This document shows, piece by piece, positions 1 to 13,300 of a stretch of DNA of 64,000 bases; position 1 is the first letter of the stretch; each line of letters begins with the position of its first letter. Under the pieces are notes generated by a model that was given only the letters and a program-made list of their open reading frames with translations, made no database searches and was not told the DNA's origin. The DNA is taken from contig SSBO01000004.1 in the NCBI GenBank assembly GCA_005281725.1, positions 868,001-932,000 of the forward strand, read 5' to 3'. The DNA comes from Wuchereria bancrofti (Eukaryota > Nematoda > Chromadorea > Rhabditida > Onchocercidae). Both the position numbers and the translations under genes were made by a program.

Positions 1-2041
1 AGTTGAGTGGGTCCGGAATAGGAAGGATAAATGACAGATTAGATTGGAATAACATCATGATAAGTGAGATGTTTCTCTTTATGTTATCTTTACAAAGAAA
101 AGTTACAAAACGGATGGGAGTTTTGCAGAATCGTACAGATCACTTCTTGTTACTGCGTACGTCGAATAATTCTGTTGTGTTTAAAATTACAGAGAAAATG
201 ACGCACGTCAGTATATCACGTTCCACTATACGATTGCTACTCTGTAATGAGTTTATCATGAGCAGGACTCACTGAATCAGTATCATCAGTGAAACCATCC
301 TGTAAATACTAATTTTGCGAAATATTTTTGCACCTTCCTCTAAAACAATACAAAATATACCTTTTTTCTTTTTACATTGCCTTTTGAAATTCATCTGGTT
401 ACAAAAGTTGCTGTAACCAGCTAAGCTACCGTTTTTCGATTTCAATTATTTTTCTGCATTAAGCATAAAAACCGTGATACTCTTCTACTCCTGGTTTCCT
501 GTTCTAGATAAGAAAGGTAGTAAGTTACATGTTGTTAAGACTATTCTTTCTCTTTCGCTTTTGTCCGAATAATTTGCTCTCTTCACTTTTTAGAATACAC
601 ATTTATTAAATAAATGCAAACTGCCAATTTTGCAATCTTTTCATTCCGTTCTTTGCATGGGTTGGTTTGACATTTTTTCGTCTTCTGGGCTATCTCTTAG
701 GATTTAACGGACATACCAAACAGACCAGAGACACTTTTTTTGAGTGCATATTTCTTTTTTACTCAATTTTATACTTAAAAAGAAAAAGAAAAAAGCTGAG
801 AGGATAAAACCTCATTCTGCTCTACATCGATCTCTGTGTTATACAACCACCGGTTACTATTATAGTTTGACTTTCCGGTTTCTCCAAGCGATTTTCATTT
901 GATCATTGATAGGATAGCTTTGCTTCTAGCTTATTTCAACATCAGTTGTATCCAAGACACACAAATTCTATACTTCTCCATAACGTCTCAAACAGTTCGA
1001 CCTTTAAAATTCAGTTTTAAGCTATGTTTTGTTGAGTATCAAAGAAAATGAAAGGGAATGGAAGAAAAACAAAAAAAGAAAAAGGAAGGTGTGATTTAGA
1101 AAAGCGAAATACCCTTGGGAAATGCTTTCATAAAACGAACGACAGAAAGGATCCGCTATTTTAGAAAGTTTCCTAAGGGGATTTGTTGGATCGGTTGATA
1201 AAGAGGACAACCGTCATTCTTTAATGGAGCTTCCTGGTAATAGAAAAAGAGCAGAGAAACAATGATCTGGAATAGCTATCGAGAAAACACTTTTAAATAA
1301 TAGCTTCCACTAGCTTTCTACTGTTAAATTAGAAAATCCGAAATCATTGTCTTTCTTTTCAGAGGACAATTTATTAGATATACTTATTTTGACACTATGA
1401 AAACGTTTCTTTATTTGCATCCATTTGAATATATCTGCGGTTAATCGAATGATTTATGTATTAGCTATCGCTGATTAAGTCTTTCATTCTTGAATTCTTG
1501 AACAATGAATAAGTATTTTTAAGAGTAACGAAAAATGTGTTCATTCTGGTAGTTATATGTGCGACAATGTTTAACAGAAAAATTTCTGCTTTTTGGACAA
1601 ATGTATGGCCCTCATGAAAGAAAATGAAAAGTTGAATGTTGACTGATTCGTTGTTCTGTTTTGATAAAATATTCCTTTTGCCGTGTTTGTTGCTGGCACT
1701 TCAATGTGTTGATTGTAAATGCAGCATTTCTTTCTGACGCATTTATGTGATTTATTGGTAAATAATGTTATTGAATTTCAATTGGTTGGGAAATATCTAA
1801 TAACGGATTGGATTATTTATCATAGCACTCATACAGTTTGGTTAGCTTCAAATGTAGACTTCCCATTATTATGTTTTAGTTCCAGTTTTCAGAGTAAATT
1901 GCAGCAATTCAATCGTAAATAACTTCAATGGAGATAGTGAAGACATTTATCATTGTTTTTTGGTTTTATGTGTTTTCATTACGGCCTTATTAAATTTTTT
2001 ATTTTGTTAATATATCAGTTTCTGTAGTTTTGCTTTTCCAG
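1..2041. other. Intergenic, left flank
   Basis: AT-rich sequence with only short open frames (the longest, 3-275 on +, has no protein-like pattern and no good splice partners). I see no gene, RNA or repeat here. The last bases, up to the acceptor-like TTTTCCAG at 2034-2041, are directly followed by the ATG of the phospholipase gene, so this end is either a 5' intron or the outron of a trans-spliced transcript. Confidence 0.5.
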
Positions 2042-5000
2042 ATGAGTTCGGATACGGCCACAACCACGCAGGAAGTGACCGAAGATAGCCAGTTGAATGA
2101 TGATCAAGCACTGACTGGAAAAGAACTCAAGGAACAAGTTAATGACGTGTATGCTACACCGATTGCCGAACATTTCCCTATTGAAATCGAAAATCCGTCA
2201 GCGACAACAATATCTGTCAGTATTTCAAACGATATTGCATTATCCTCCAAAATACCAACACAAGTCGAAGGATTTCCGGTGACCAATAGTCCATTGAAAG
2301 CTCCGTTAGTGCCACCACGGCATAGAAAACGTCGCGTCACGGAATTGAAATGTTCAGAAGTTAGGTGGTTTCACCGAAAAAGCGGAACAGAAACGAAATG
2401 GACTGCTTTTAAAGGTTAATTTGTGTCGTAAATTTAACACTTCCAACTTTAATCAGTTCTTTTTTTAAATACAAAGTTGTGAGATCGTGCTGGTATCTTC
2501 AAGTAAAATGATACGGTGCCCTGATTATTTACAAATTTGTTTCTAGGAGTGGATTCATTACTGTTGGAAGTGTACTGGCGGCAACAAATGCAAATTGATT
2601 TGGATCAAAATACCGAATCCTACCTGCAAACTATGAAATTGTCTACATCAGTTGTGGTATTAGACGGATTATATCGAGCCTCCGAGGACCTCACTATGTT
2701 AAATTCCATCTATTGGAAAGGTCTTGTTTAGTTTTTTATAGAGGTCGTTTTTGAAGTATTTTAGTATTAAGGCTTCCCTATTTTAGATCATTTTCCCAGA
2801 CCTTTTCATTTCTTAGATTGCATATATTAAACAGTGTATTCATTCTACATTTCTTGATTTCAATTTCTTCCGTTCAACAAGAAAAATTTTAGATGACACG
2901 ATCGAAATTCGCCGGGGCACATGGTTTCTGGCAGAAAATTTGCAGCCAATTGATCCTAGCATGGCTGATCCCATTGAGTCGCATCATTTACATATTTTTC
3001 GTTCTCAGACAATCCCTGACGCCCCAGTTTTCTCAGACAAAGAATCAAGCAAAAAACCAAGTTAGTTTTTGATACTATTAGTTCTTGAAAAGTTCAATTT
3101 TGCGGGAGTGATTTTTTTCATATGTTTTTTCAGATTAGAGTTTATATTTTGGAAGAAATTGTATTATTTCGATAAAATAATCCAGTTACTTCGATCCAAT
3201 TTTCAGTTCTTGCGGAACTCAAACTGCAGGATCAATATGAAGTACGGTGGAATTCTGTTATTGATATCACGTTGTATAACAATTCCAAAACAAGTCGACT
3301 GCTGCGTTATATAGCTTGGGGTAAAGGAACTCCTCTAAAACGTGGATATGAAGAAGCGGAATGGGATGACGGTAAACGAATCATCAGACATTTGATTTTG
3401 GTTGTTCACGGTATTGGCCAGAAGGGATATGAAAATCTAATTGCAAAAAATACTGATCAGTAAGATTTTCTACTTGACACATGTAATTCCGCCTAGTCTT
3501 TTGTTCTACATTTCAGATTCACTATATATTGTTGTTTTATTTCCGATATAATTATATTGTAGTAAGTGTAATACACTATCTGCAGCAAGAGCGTTCGCTT
3601 ATTTCATTTATCAAGTTAGGTTTAAAATCAACAAAAGCTTTTTGTTGTAGGGTTCGTGAAGCCATATACAATTGCATGGATAAACATTATCCGGATGAGA
3701 AAAGTCGTCCAATGGTTTTACCAGTGGAATGGCGAGCAGCTTTAATTTTAGATGGTGGTATTACCGATTATGTCACTTTGCCAAAGATGTCCTCAATGCG
3801 TAATGCTTTAAATTCGACAGCAATGGATATTATGTATTATCAATCTCCGCTGTATCGAAATGAAGTGATTTTTGCATTTATATATGTTCCTTTTGAATTA
3901 TTGCTGTTGTAACAGATTATATTTTTTCTTATGTTTCTCAGTTGCTATAATTACCTAAATGAATCGTCAACTAAACTAAATAATTGAATATAATGCAACA
4001 GGTTTTTTTTTTCTTTAATTTCGTTGATCACTTCAGTTTTACAGGTTTTATTCTTTTTGTTATGCTTGAAAGGAGTGGATGCATATCGGAAGTAATTCTG
4101 TTTAGATTTTTAGATTATGGAAGGTTTGATACGGTCACTAAATAATGTCTACAGTTTGTTTATGGAAAATCATCCTGATTTTGATGGACCGATCTCAATT
4201 TATGCTCACTCGCTTGGTTCTGTTATGTGCTATGATCTGCTGACTTGTTGGTCTCCTCTTGTTTTATATGACAAATATGTGGCTGAAATGATTGTGAGTA
4301 TTTCTCATTTATCCGTGGCAGGGTAGGAAGCACGGACTAGGCATTCTGAAAAAATCATCTGAAAAGTAGTGATTTGATGTGTGATCGCAGAAAACTAGAA
4401 CGAATATAAGTTTCATTTCAGGAGCAGCAATTGGCGATGAAGGCGGAACATGCTGAAATACTAAATGACTTCCAAGAAGCGCGGTTAAAGTATTTTTATC
4501 TTCCTTTATCTTCATTTTCTAAGATTTCGTTCATTTTCATTTAGCTTAGATGCATATCTGTATTGTGCAATTAGTCCGAGGAGGGTGCGAGAGGGAGCGG
4601 ATCCAATTATATTCAGATATAGCTAAGTTTTTTTGTAAATCAGGTTAACTATTTTTAATTTTAGCTTAAATCTACCACTCTTTTAAAGTATTTCTCTTTT
4701 CATTTCAGGCTTTTGAAACTTTATGGTGGATTTCAACTGGCTTTCATAACGCAAAAACAAAAATTGAAGTTTAAGGTCTTTTTATGACTCTGTTTCTGGA
4801 AACAGTTGTACGTTTACTTTTAGATTCCCTCCTTATGTCAGTTGTTTCAGGTTAAAAATATGTTTTGTGTTGGATCGCCTCTCGCTGTTTTCTTAATTAT
4901 GAGAGGTTCAACAACATTTGTTCCTGAAACTGATACTCTAAAGAGAGTATACAACATTTTTCATCCATACGATCCAGTGGTGCATTTTTAAATTCTTAAG

Positions 5001-6678
5001 ATCCGCATTTTAATTAAATAATTTAAGGTAAAAATTGCAGAATTGTTAGCCTTTCATTTTTTGTCAGCGATATTTCCAGGCATATCGATTGGAACCATTG
5101 GTGCACAAACAGTATCGTTTAATTCGACCTATTAAATTATTTAGTTCAGTTGATCTACGATCATTGCGAGATTATGCTCTTCTTCCGCCAGAAGTGCGTT
5201 ATTTTTGCTGGTATCTGGTTATGAAGTGAATCATGTATTTCGTTTACATATGCACAACTTTTTAGCTTCTTTAGACTCAACAGTTCTCAATTTTTTATAA
5301 CGGTAGTTATATCACAATACGAGGTAACTGTCTGTAACTTCTGTCCTGCCAAGTGGGAGGTGGTATTTCTTGCTTCCACTTCCTTATAGGCTACTTTTTT
5401 TGCTAGATTTATTTTCGATGACATTCTTCAGCTTTATTTTGGAAGACGAACTCAGAGGATTGAGTTTCGCTATTCTTATTTTAACTATTTTATTATCATA
5501 TATCATGCTTTTGTTATTTAATTATTGCTTGTTTATTGCTTTATTTTAAAATCTAAAATCTTTTCAGATCAACAAAGCTTACATCAAAAAGATAAAAATA
5601 AAGGAAAAAATTGGAAAAGAAAAAGATGCTCGGGTAGCAGTTGTTGGTGATAAAGATCACGAGGATATTGAGGAAGAGGATGAATGTGAAAGCGATGATT
5701 CATCGGCTCTAAGACCGAGCAGTCCAGGTGTGATCGTTTACGGATTCGATTCTAAATCTTCACGACAGAAATTGGATAGGTTTAAATTGTTTATCGTGTT
5801 CTCTTTGTGTTGCAAAGTTGACAAACTTATGATTGTGAGGAATTGCTCAGTTTGGATTTTTAATCCTTTTAAGTCGTTTTTCATTTTAGGTTCGTCACCA
5901 CGAAGTCTAACGCCTCCACCATCAGAAACAGGTGATAATAAGAAGAGTTGGTGGAAATTCGGAAGCAACCGAAAGGAAAAAGAAGCTAGCGAAGGAGTTT
6001 TTGAAGAAGTTAAATTGAATGAAGCTCAGAAGTTGATAGAAGAAATTCCTTCAGAAGAAAGTGGGTTTTAGTTTGTCTTAAAAAACTTAACTATCTTATT
6101 AGACTATTTGTACTGAAGTTTGGATATATTGTAAGGGATATAAACGGATAGAAAAGAAAACAATATTGTTTTATATTTGTTCCTTGACAGTTTGTTGAGT
6201 ACCACTGTATAAAGTGGTTACCTTTCGAGCTTTACACGGATATGATCTTAACAGCTTAACTATCAGTGGAGTATATGCTAACATGTGCCACGGTAACATT
6301 ATCTTTTTTTCTTGAGAAGGTGGTGTTGATTGTATCAACCTGCAGATTTAACCTTATATATCAATAAACTTTGGTATATAAGGTTAAATCTGTTCCTTAA
6401 AAAGCATATCCATATGCCCGAAATGTTTTCACGATGAGAATGGTTTTTCATTTTCTTCCTTGTTATTATGATGTAAGTGTATATTTCTAAAAATTTTCCG
6501 AAATTGCTTTCAAGGATTGCCGTATCGTATGGATTATCAAGTACAGCCGCAAATTACTGATCGTAGTTACTGGTCTGTGTTAAAAAGCCATTTTGCTTAC
6601 TGGGCTAATCCCGATATTGCGGCGTTCATCGTCAACTGTTTATATCGAGAGGACAAAAAGCAAAGTGAGAAGTATTAA
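2042..6678 (+). CDS. ipla-1: DDHD-domain phospholipase A1 (PA-PLA1, DDHD1-like)
   Basis: Intracellular phospholipase A1 that hydrolyses phosphatidic acid or phosphatidylinositol on cytosolic membrane faces (family knowledge). Thirteen in-phase exons: 2042-2414, 2547-2720, 2893-3060, 3207-3459, 3651-3864, 4114-4293, 4422-4489, 4709-4775, 4851-4979, 5080-5193, 5568-5727, 5890-6060 and 6515-6678, giving 744 aa. The N-terminal region carries VRWFHRKSG, as in DDHD1. HLILVVHGIGQKG precedes the lipase core. The serine-hydrolase motif AHSLGS places the nucleophile near Ser427. FCVGSPLAVF and FHPYDPVAYRLEPL mark the DDHD domain, which ends in MDYQVQP...SHFAYW. An acidic, Ser/Pro-rich insert (exons 11-12) splits the DDHD region, as in vertebrate relatives. 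The start is chosen because the ATG follows an acceptor-like site immediately, which suggests SL trans-splicing. C. elegans ipla-1 is the likely orthologue. Family assignment is very secure; the donors at 3865 and 6061 are weak. Confidence 0.93.
5430..5492. repeat. Diverged repeat, copy 1 (phospholipase intron 10)
   Basis: About 60 bp beginning AGCTTTATTTTGGAAGACGA and ending TCTTATTTTAACT, closely similar to a second copy near 6849-6911. Both keep a short self-complementary core flanked by CGAA on the left and TTCG on the right. It lies wholly inside an intron. No coding potential is evident. It could be a decayed transposable element or a short structured repeat. Confidence 0.5.
6343..6392. 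repeat. Perfect 18-bp inverted repeat in phospholipase intron 12
   Basis: Left arm CAGATTTAACCTTATATA (6343-6360), 14-nt spacer, and exact reverse complement at 6375-6392. It lies in the 454-bp intron between the last two coding exons. It would form a stable hairpin in the pre-mRNA, or it may be a small palindromic element. No target-site duplication is obvious. Confidence 0.85.
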
Positions 6679-9210
6679 ACAGGTCGTGCAAATATGTAGT
6701 CTTCCAATACTCTATTGTTCTAGTGAAATTTTCTTGTGTAAATTAAAACAGACTACGCAGATATCCATATATAGTTATTTTTTGGATTTGGCTTAGTTTT
6801 CTGGAATTGAAATTTCAGAATTGTTTTCTGAATATAAGCCCTTATCTTTAGCTTTATTTTGAAAGACGAAGTCAAATGATAAGCTTCGCTAATCTTATTT
6901 TAGCTTTTGTTAGCTACTAATAGACTTTATTATGTTGTAATTTTTGATTATTATTACTTTCCTGTTGCATCCATTAGGTTATACCTCTTACTGATTACAC
7001 AGAAATCATCTGATCACAAAAATCGAAATGAAAATTCCAAAAAAAGTTTAATTGTGGATCCTAAAACCTAGTTAACATTTTAGTTCAAACTATATTCACT
7101 GTATTCATTGGTGGTAACTTTCATGAGGAATTTTTGTGGTAATTTAAATAATTATTTTTCTATATATGTATATATTCTCTCTGTTATTTCCGTGCCTAGG
7201 ATCTTTTTTTCTGGGTTCCTCTCGCGGCAATTTGTAGATACAAGTGGGACGGAATTTTAGTTCTGAATATCAGAACATTGTATCCATTATTTTTCATTGA
7301 ACTTACGTGTACACTTGATTCTTCAAGGGATTATTGCTTTAAATATAAGTGTAATAAGATTTTTTTTATGACATATAATTCATTCTTATAGCGTTTATTA
7401 AACTTTTATATTTCCTTTGAACATTATAGCAGCATTGTGAAAATTCAAAGATGGATATTACCAGTAGAAACAAATTCCTCAGTTCGAGAGATGTCTTTTG
7501 ATGAATTCTCAGGAAATTGATTTCGGTAAAAAATCAGTCAGTTAAAATGCAGTTATGGAAGGGAATCATCGTAGTATATGATTAAAACATAGCTAATTCA
7601 TCTCCTTATAATCCAAACAAGATGAGTGAGTTTAGGTGGTGACTTCCAGCACAGTGATATTGGTGAAAGTTACAGTTTGCGTAGGTTACACAAACCAATC
7701 GTTCGCTGTTGAAAGTTCCGGAAACCAGTAATAGTGTTATGAGTGATAAGCAAAAGTGATGAAGATACTTGATGATAACGGTGATAACATGGATGTAGTT
7801 CTTATAATTCGGTTTTTTCTGCTCTAAGACAAGTGTAATTGGTTATTGATTAGTATAAGGTACTGGAAACTAGTTTAGTGCAAAAAATACGCAGGTATGG
7901 TGTTTTAATAGAAGTTATAGAAAAACCAATATAAAGTAAAGAAATAGATGGAAGTGGTCTTTTCGAAGTATGATTTGTTTAATTCTAAAAAATAAGTACC
8001 TGCGTATGTCAAGACGTTCTGTTCTATTATTCATTTACTTAAAATCATGAAGTTCATAGGCATGTTTCACTTTTTATCTTCAACTGGGAAAATTTGTCGC
8101 ACAAAAAGATAAAGAAGCATAATTTAAAATATCTGATTCTATTTTGAAGTGCTTATGAAAATACCGCAAATCATTTTGCTTAAAATATGCTCATCGGATC
8201 CTACAAGACAACCAAGTTTTATTTTTCGATTAAATTTAATTAGCTTAGTCTACTTCCATTTGTCATCGGTGTTAACACTGAAGTGAACTGCATGTCTTAT
8301 GATGCTTCATCATAAAAGCATGCACATTATTCCTTGTTTCTGAAATGCAACGGATATAAATACCATTTATTATAGTATGAATAAAAGTACAACATGGATA
8401 AAAAAATTTTTTCCATCCATATTGAAAAGGAAATATATTAATGAAAAAGACTATACAGATAACATATCAAAAGTATTTTTTGTCTTTAAACGAGACAAAA
8501 AATTATTACGGAAAATTGCGGTTAAAATGATAATGATATTGAAAGAGTTGCATCATTAATTTAATGAACACTTGGCATATGATCGATCATCCAAAAGAGC
8601 TCATGTAAAAAGCTGTTGCAGTTCTCAGATTTTAGATGTACCTCAATAAAGATCAGATGAAAAGCCTAATGCAACAACAAAGTCACGAATATGCCACTCG
8701 TGCGCACACATTTTTATACACAGTAACTTTATACGACTCACCTTCACTTACTGCCGTTATGACCTGTGATTCTGTGATTACTTTGCGAAAATTACTCAGG
8801 TCAGGTTGCTTTCATTAAATATATTTAAAAAACAAACAATAGAAATAAATCCTACATAAGTTAAACCTGTAAGATGAATTAAAAACCGTGTTCATTAAGT
8901 TAGTGATGCAAATGAACTCTGTCCAATACTAAATCCCAGTTAAACTTTTACTTGGAAAAGATTTAAATTTTTATTTGAGAATCATTAGGTAGAACGGTAG
9001 AAAACATCTACTGAAAATGAATGCAATAAATAATGTTTGATAAAGGATGTGAAAAAGTATTAACAACAAGACACATTGTACTCTAGCTGGAATAATTCCT
9101 CAAATATATAACTACAAAACGAATGCTAATACAAAATGGTTAGTAAAACTAGAAGACTTTGCACCTTTTGCAATAAGCAATAAGGTCGACTGGAATAACC
9201 AGTGCCTAAC
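6679..9210. other. Intergenic between phospholipase and cysteine-rich gene
   Basis: No convincing gene in either strand. Short open frames at 8377-8559 and 8636-8818 (+) lack recognisable motifs and splice partners. The only clear structure is the second repeat copy near 6849-6911. The rest is AT-rich and includes the 3' flanks of the two neighbouring convergent genes. Confidence 0.5.
6849..6911. repeat. Diverged repeat, copy 2 (downstream of phospholipase)
   Basis: Begins AGCTTTATTTTGAAAGACGA and ends TCTTATTTTAGCTTTT, matching the intronic copy at 5430-5492 over about 60 bp with scattered substitutions. It lies about 170 bp past the phospholipase stop codon, probably in or near its 3' UTR. 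Confidence 0.5.
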
Positions 9211-9897
9211 TTATTCTATTTCCAAAAAAATGGAAAATAATGCCAAGTTCAAGATGTCTTCATTCAGGACAATGGGCAACCGATACTTTAATTTCTCCAT
9301 AAAATCCTTATCTTTCTTCAACTCAGATATAATCAAATTATGTAAACAATTTTTACATTCAATATAATGTAGAATTTTTGCGTGACCTTTCCAGGACCTG
9401 TAATTGATGTGTATTTCACTCATATATTATGTTTGTTGGAACAGATTATCTTTCTTGTTACAGAGAGATAGTGTTATTTGGCAAGATCGATCAGAAACAA
9501 TGACTGCTTGAGGCATTACCTGCGACTGTTCGAGGCGTTGACCGATAGTGAGACGGCCAGCGAAGACACAAATTTGTAACAAATCAATTACGTTACCACT
9601 AGGACCAGTCTCACGGATCAGTGCTGCCCGAATCTTATTACTAATTGGGCATTTGTTTATCCGCGCTTCACATTTGCAATCCGTTGATATTACCACCCAG
9701 GAAATCGGGAAAGTCTTCCCTTAGTGTTCGTACATGCTGCATTCACTCATACGTACACCTTCAATGGCACACGCTTACCAAGAGGGATGGACCGATGTTG
9801 CGAAGTGAAAGCGTAGGATGAATGATGGTTGGTGCAGATGGGATAGACGTAACTGATGTGTCGTTGTTGTCATCTTGAGATCTACTGGGAATTCTTG
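9211..9897 (-). CDS. Unrecognised cysteine-containing, probably secreted protein (5' end incomplete)
   Basis: I do not recognise this family. Three exons join in phase on the minus strand: 9779-9897, 9443-9714 and 9211-9397. The first encodes a Ser/Thr/Pro-rich stretch. The second has a cysteine-spaced domain beginning DCKCEARINKCP, followed by hydrophobic LLQICVF and later SCQITLSLC. The third has IECKNCLHNL and ends LALFSIFLEIE. The paired cysteines suggest an extracellular, disulphide-bonded protein. A hydrophobic leader-like frame lies just upstream (about 9930-10023), but I could not join it in phase, so the signal peptide is unproven. The last intron is only 45 nt and its donor (GTTCCA) is weak. 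The gene is divergent from the Tudor gene. Confidence 0.5.
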
Positions 9898-10371
9898 CTG
9901 ATTACTACAAAAAAAGAAATAAGGCGATAAATGATAGAGCATGTGGTAAATGTGATAAAGGACTATAAATGATAGTAAAAGTAAGGTTGGAGTGGTTATT
10001 ACTATTCGACTCTTCTTCCACATCTTTGTCTCTTTATTTTATTGAAATCGAAAGAAATCATGGCGATCGTTAGTATTACTGCTTCACTTTTAGACCTTTT
10101 TATTTGTCGCCTATGACAAAGGTATTTGCACTATGAACGCACATTCTGCTCATTCTGAATTTTACTTCAAGGCACTAATAAGTTAGTTTCGTAACGAATT
10201 TCTTCTCTTTGAAGGTTTTTATCAAGGCATTCTGGAATAGATCGATACGATATATGCTTTCAATTTACAGGAAAATTTGAAATTTTTGATTTTAATAGCC
10301 AATTTTGGATAATTTTCGGAGTGCTGGAATGGAAATAATAATTTTATTTTTGCTAATATTCTTCTTTCTAG
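9898..10371. other. Divergent 5' region of the cysteine-rich and Tudor genes
   Basis: About 470 bp that should contain the missing first exons and promoters of both flanking genes. A possible minus-strand leader exon starts at 10023 (ATG, then a hydrophobic run). On the plus strand an ATG at 10329 is followed by a run of Ile/Leu/Phe codons, but this is the polypyrimidine tract of the acceptor at 10370-10371 and is probably not translated. Confidence 0.4.
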
Positions 10372-13300
10372 AAGGTATATCTTATGAAATTAACAGTCAA
10401 GGAGAAACTTTAAAACAACCAGCCAGTCGCACACGACTTCAAATATGCAATTTGCCACCGTTGGAACTGCCCACTGCTGTTGATAATTTTGTTTATGTTC
10501 GAATTACTAACATTGAAAGTGGTGAGTTGGTTTTTAATTATTTTAAGTTGATGAAAACAGATGGATTACTTTGGTTGGACAGTGGATCTTGAATTTGTTG
10601 TACTATGACAGGATTCTTAAAATTTAAGTTGTAAAATATATAGTGCGAATTTGCCTGGGAAAGATTATCTTTTACGATTGTCATGAAATAGAAACAAGCA
10701 TATATAATTTAATAATTTACTAAAGAAGATAGTGCATATGTCACTGTAAAAACCGGTAGTATTATTAGAGATTAAGATATACAGCGAAATCTGGATTGAG
10801 CCTAACATTTCGTATTGCTTTTTATTTAAAGGTATGAAGAAATTTTTTGGCACACTAGAAAGGAACCGTTTTTTATTGGACGATTTGCAGAAAATGCTTA
10901 ACGATATGAGGTCAGCCAACTGTAAATCTGTATTCGACCCAGCAGTTGGCGAGATTGTTCTCGTGAAGTTAGTCTAGAAATATTTATTATAATAGTATAG
11001 AATAGTAATGCTATTCTTGAATTTCATTATTTGAGCAATATTTTAAAACACGTATATTTCTTTATATGTGTCCTGCTTGTAACCTTATTTTAACTGTCAT
11101 ATTGAATGTTAAAACCAAGATGGCTTGGAAGCATATAAATGTTATAAGCTTCACGTCATAAGCTTCACAAGTTTTCAAGATCGTTCAAAAGAAATCAACT
11201 GAAATTTTTAGTCTCTTAATTAGCATGAAACGTCACGTTATTCCAGTGATATATCATGTCATTTTCAGAAATGGTGAAAGATTTGTTCGTGGGTGTGTTG
11301 TGTGTAAAACACACTTCATGACATGTACGGTAAGCCGCATATCAGTAATTTCTAAATTTCGATTGTTTGTTAATTTCCTGTTGTTTATTAGTGTGGTCTT
11401 AGTTTGTTTATTCAATTATTTTAAGACTTATTTGATTGATTCTGGTCTTACTATGGAAATAGGATTAGAGCAGCTATATGTGATCGATGAAGAATTATTG
11501 AAAATACCTCCACAAGCTTTTCTGATGTTATTGGATGTTGATATTGAAGAACCATTAATATCAAATGACGAGCTTAGCGAAATGATTAAAGATACTGTTG
11601 TAGCTTTCCGCTTAAGTAAATTCTCTTTCCCTGTTATTTTTTCATCTTTCTAATTAAATCTTTGCTTAACCTCGGATTTTGTTTCTTTTGGTTCCTTTTT
11701 GTTTAATCATGCATAGTACAAACCCGAAAAATCTCGAGAGAAAAAGAAAGTATTAGTTACTCGCTATAACCATTAATGATTTAGGTAAAGGTCAGTAAAA
11801 GATTTTTTTTAAGAACATGTGTCAGAAAATGGTGAAGCATTCGTTGGTGCAATGATAATGCGAAACCAAAATGGAGAAATTTGTGATTTAAGGAACATAT
11901 TGCTAGAGGGTGTTCATTCGGCTTATATTTCTCATGAAATTGATAAAAGTACTTTTTCTTCTTTCTTGGTATAAATGATGCTATTTATTGACATGGACTG
12001 GCGATACAATTTTTTCAATTTTGAGACTCTAGAAATGCTGCAACGTTTCCACTGAGTTCGCAGAAATAACGTACGATAAAATGAAAAATCGTGGAAGACA
12101 CATGTCGTACATATTATTAAGTGATTTTTCACATTATTTAGGACTGTCATGAGTAGAAATTTTTTCCAGACACAAATCAGATAAATTTCAACAACGCAGC
12201 ACTAACTCATCTTACAGTATTGAATGAGAAATTTTCTAACTTATTCAATGATTGAATAACTGCGAATTCTTACGGAGGAGATGATCACTTATGAAAGGAA
12301 TTCCGAGAAAAGTTTTAGGCATTATTTATGCACAGCAAATGCAAGATGCTGCCGTTTATTCCAATCGAGACTGTGATACAATATTATCCGATGAAGATGG
12401 TCTTTCAGAACATTCGTCTATTGATTTTGAAGATGAAGGATCAGTTATGTCATTGTGTTTGAGTGAGGTGCATCTCTGTAAACAGCTTTTTGGATTGGAT
12501 TGTTTCAGTGTTTGAAACAAATTTTCCTTGTGATTGTAGTTTGTTATTTTTGAAAATAGTCGGAAATTTTTAGCATTATTTTTTAGCATTAATGAAGATT
12601 TTTGAAACGTGGTGTACTCTGAACTGTTTCAGAAATAAAGGTAGTTTAATTTAGGGAAAACTACAATCACACCACATACATGTCCTTTAGTGAAGGTTTT
12701 GTTTGTGATAGTAAGTACAGAAACATTCTCTTCCAGATAGTTTTCGAGGAAACAATCCTATAAGTTAAGTAGTTTGCTGTAAATCTTCACTCAGCTTACA
12801 ATATGATAACTGCAGAACTAGAGATATCAAAAAATTTTTTACTTTTGCTTTTTCTTTGCATATTTTTGGTCAGTAAAGTAGCAGTTGGATTTTTCATTGA
12901 AATGTTTTCAATGGTTATTTTTTAAGAAATTTGAAGTGGAAAATGACGAGTGTATTGTGAAGCAGCTGGTTTTACCTGGAAATCATTGGCGAGCAATACG
13001 TCTTCCAACTGAGGTTATGTTAGCAGCATTAATTTTCAAAATTGTTTTGAAAATTATAATAGTAATAAGACAGCAAATATTAAGAACTAAAGACTTTTTT
13101 TTATAGCATTGTGATTTCTTTCTGAAAAGTTAATCTTCGTTATATCTTAGCGTTGTCATCACTTGAAACGATATTTTGAAGGATCAGATAGTTATGACAA
13201 TTCTTTTGATTTTATCTGTTTATTTTTTAGAACTCTAGTCCAGGTTTGTTTTATTTGCACTTTCTGGATGGTCCAGCTATCTTCGAGGATTTAATAATCT

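Noticed and set aside
1022..1210. Minus-strand open frame with a Phe/Leu-rich end
   Set aside because: The hydrophobic run comes from an A/G-rich tract; not protein-like.
4546..4629. Open segment of 27 codons after an acceptor-like site in the phospholipase gene
   Set aside because: No donor follows before its stop, and skipping it joins the conserved exons in phase.
8377..8818. Two 60-codon plus-strand open frames
   Set aside because: No motif, no good splice sites and no link to neighbours.
10329..10371. Signal-peptide-like start MEIIILFLLIFFFLEG in front of the Tudor protein
   Set aside because: The hydrophobic codons are the polypyrimidine tract of the splice acceptor at 10370-10371; a Tudor protein is not expected to be secreted.
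12217..12335. Apparent frame break in the Tudor gene (in-frame TGA at 12253-12255, then a new ATG at 12291)
   Set aside because: A GT-AG intron from 12217 to 12335 restores the frame exactly, so no frameshift or gene split is needed.
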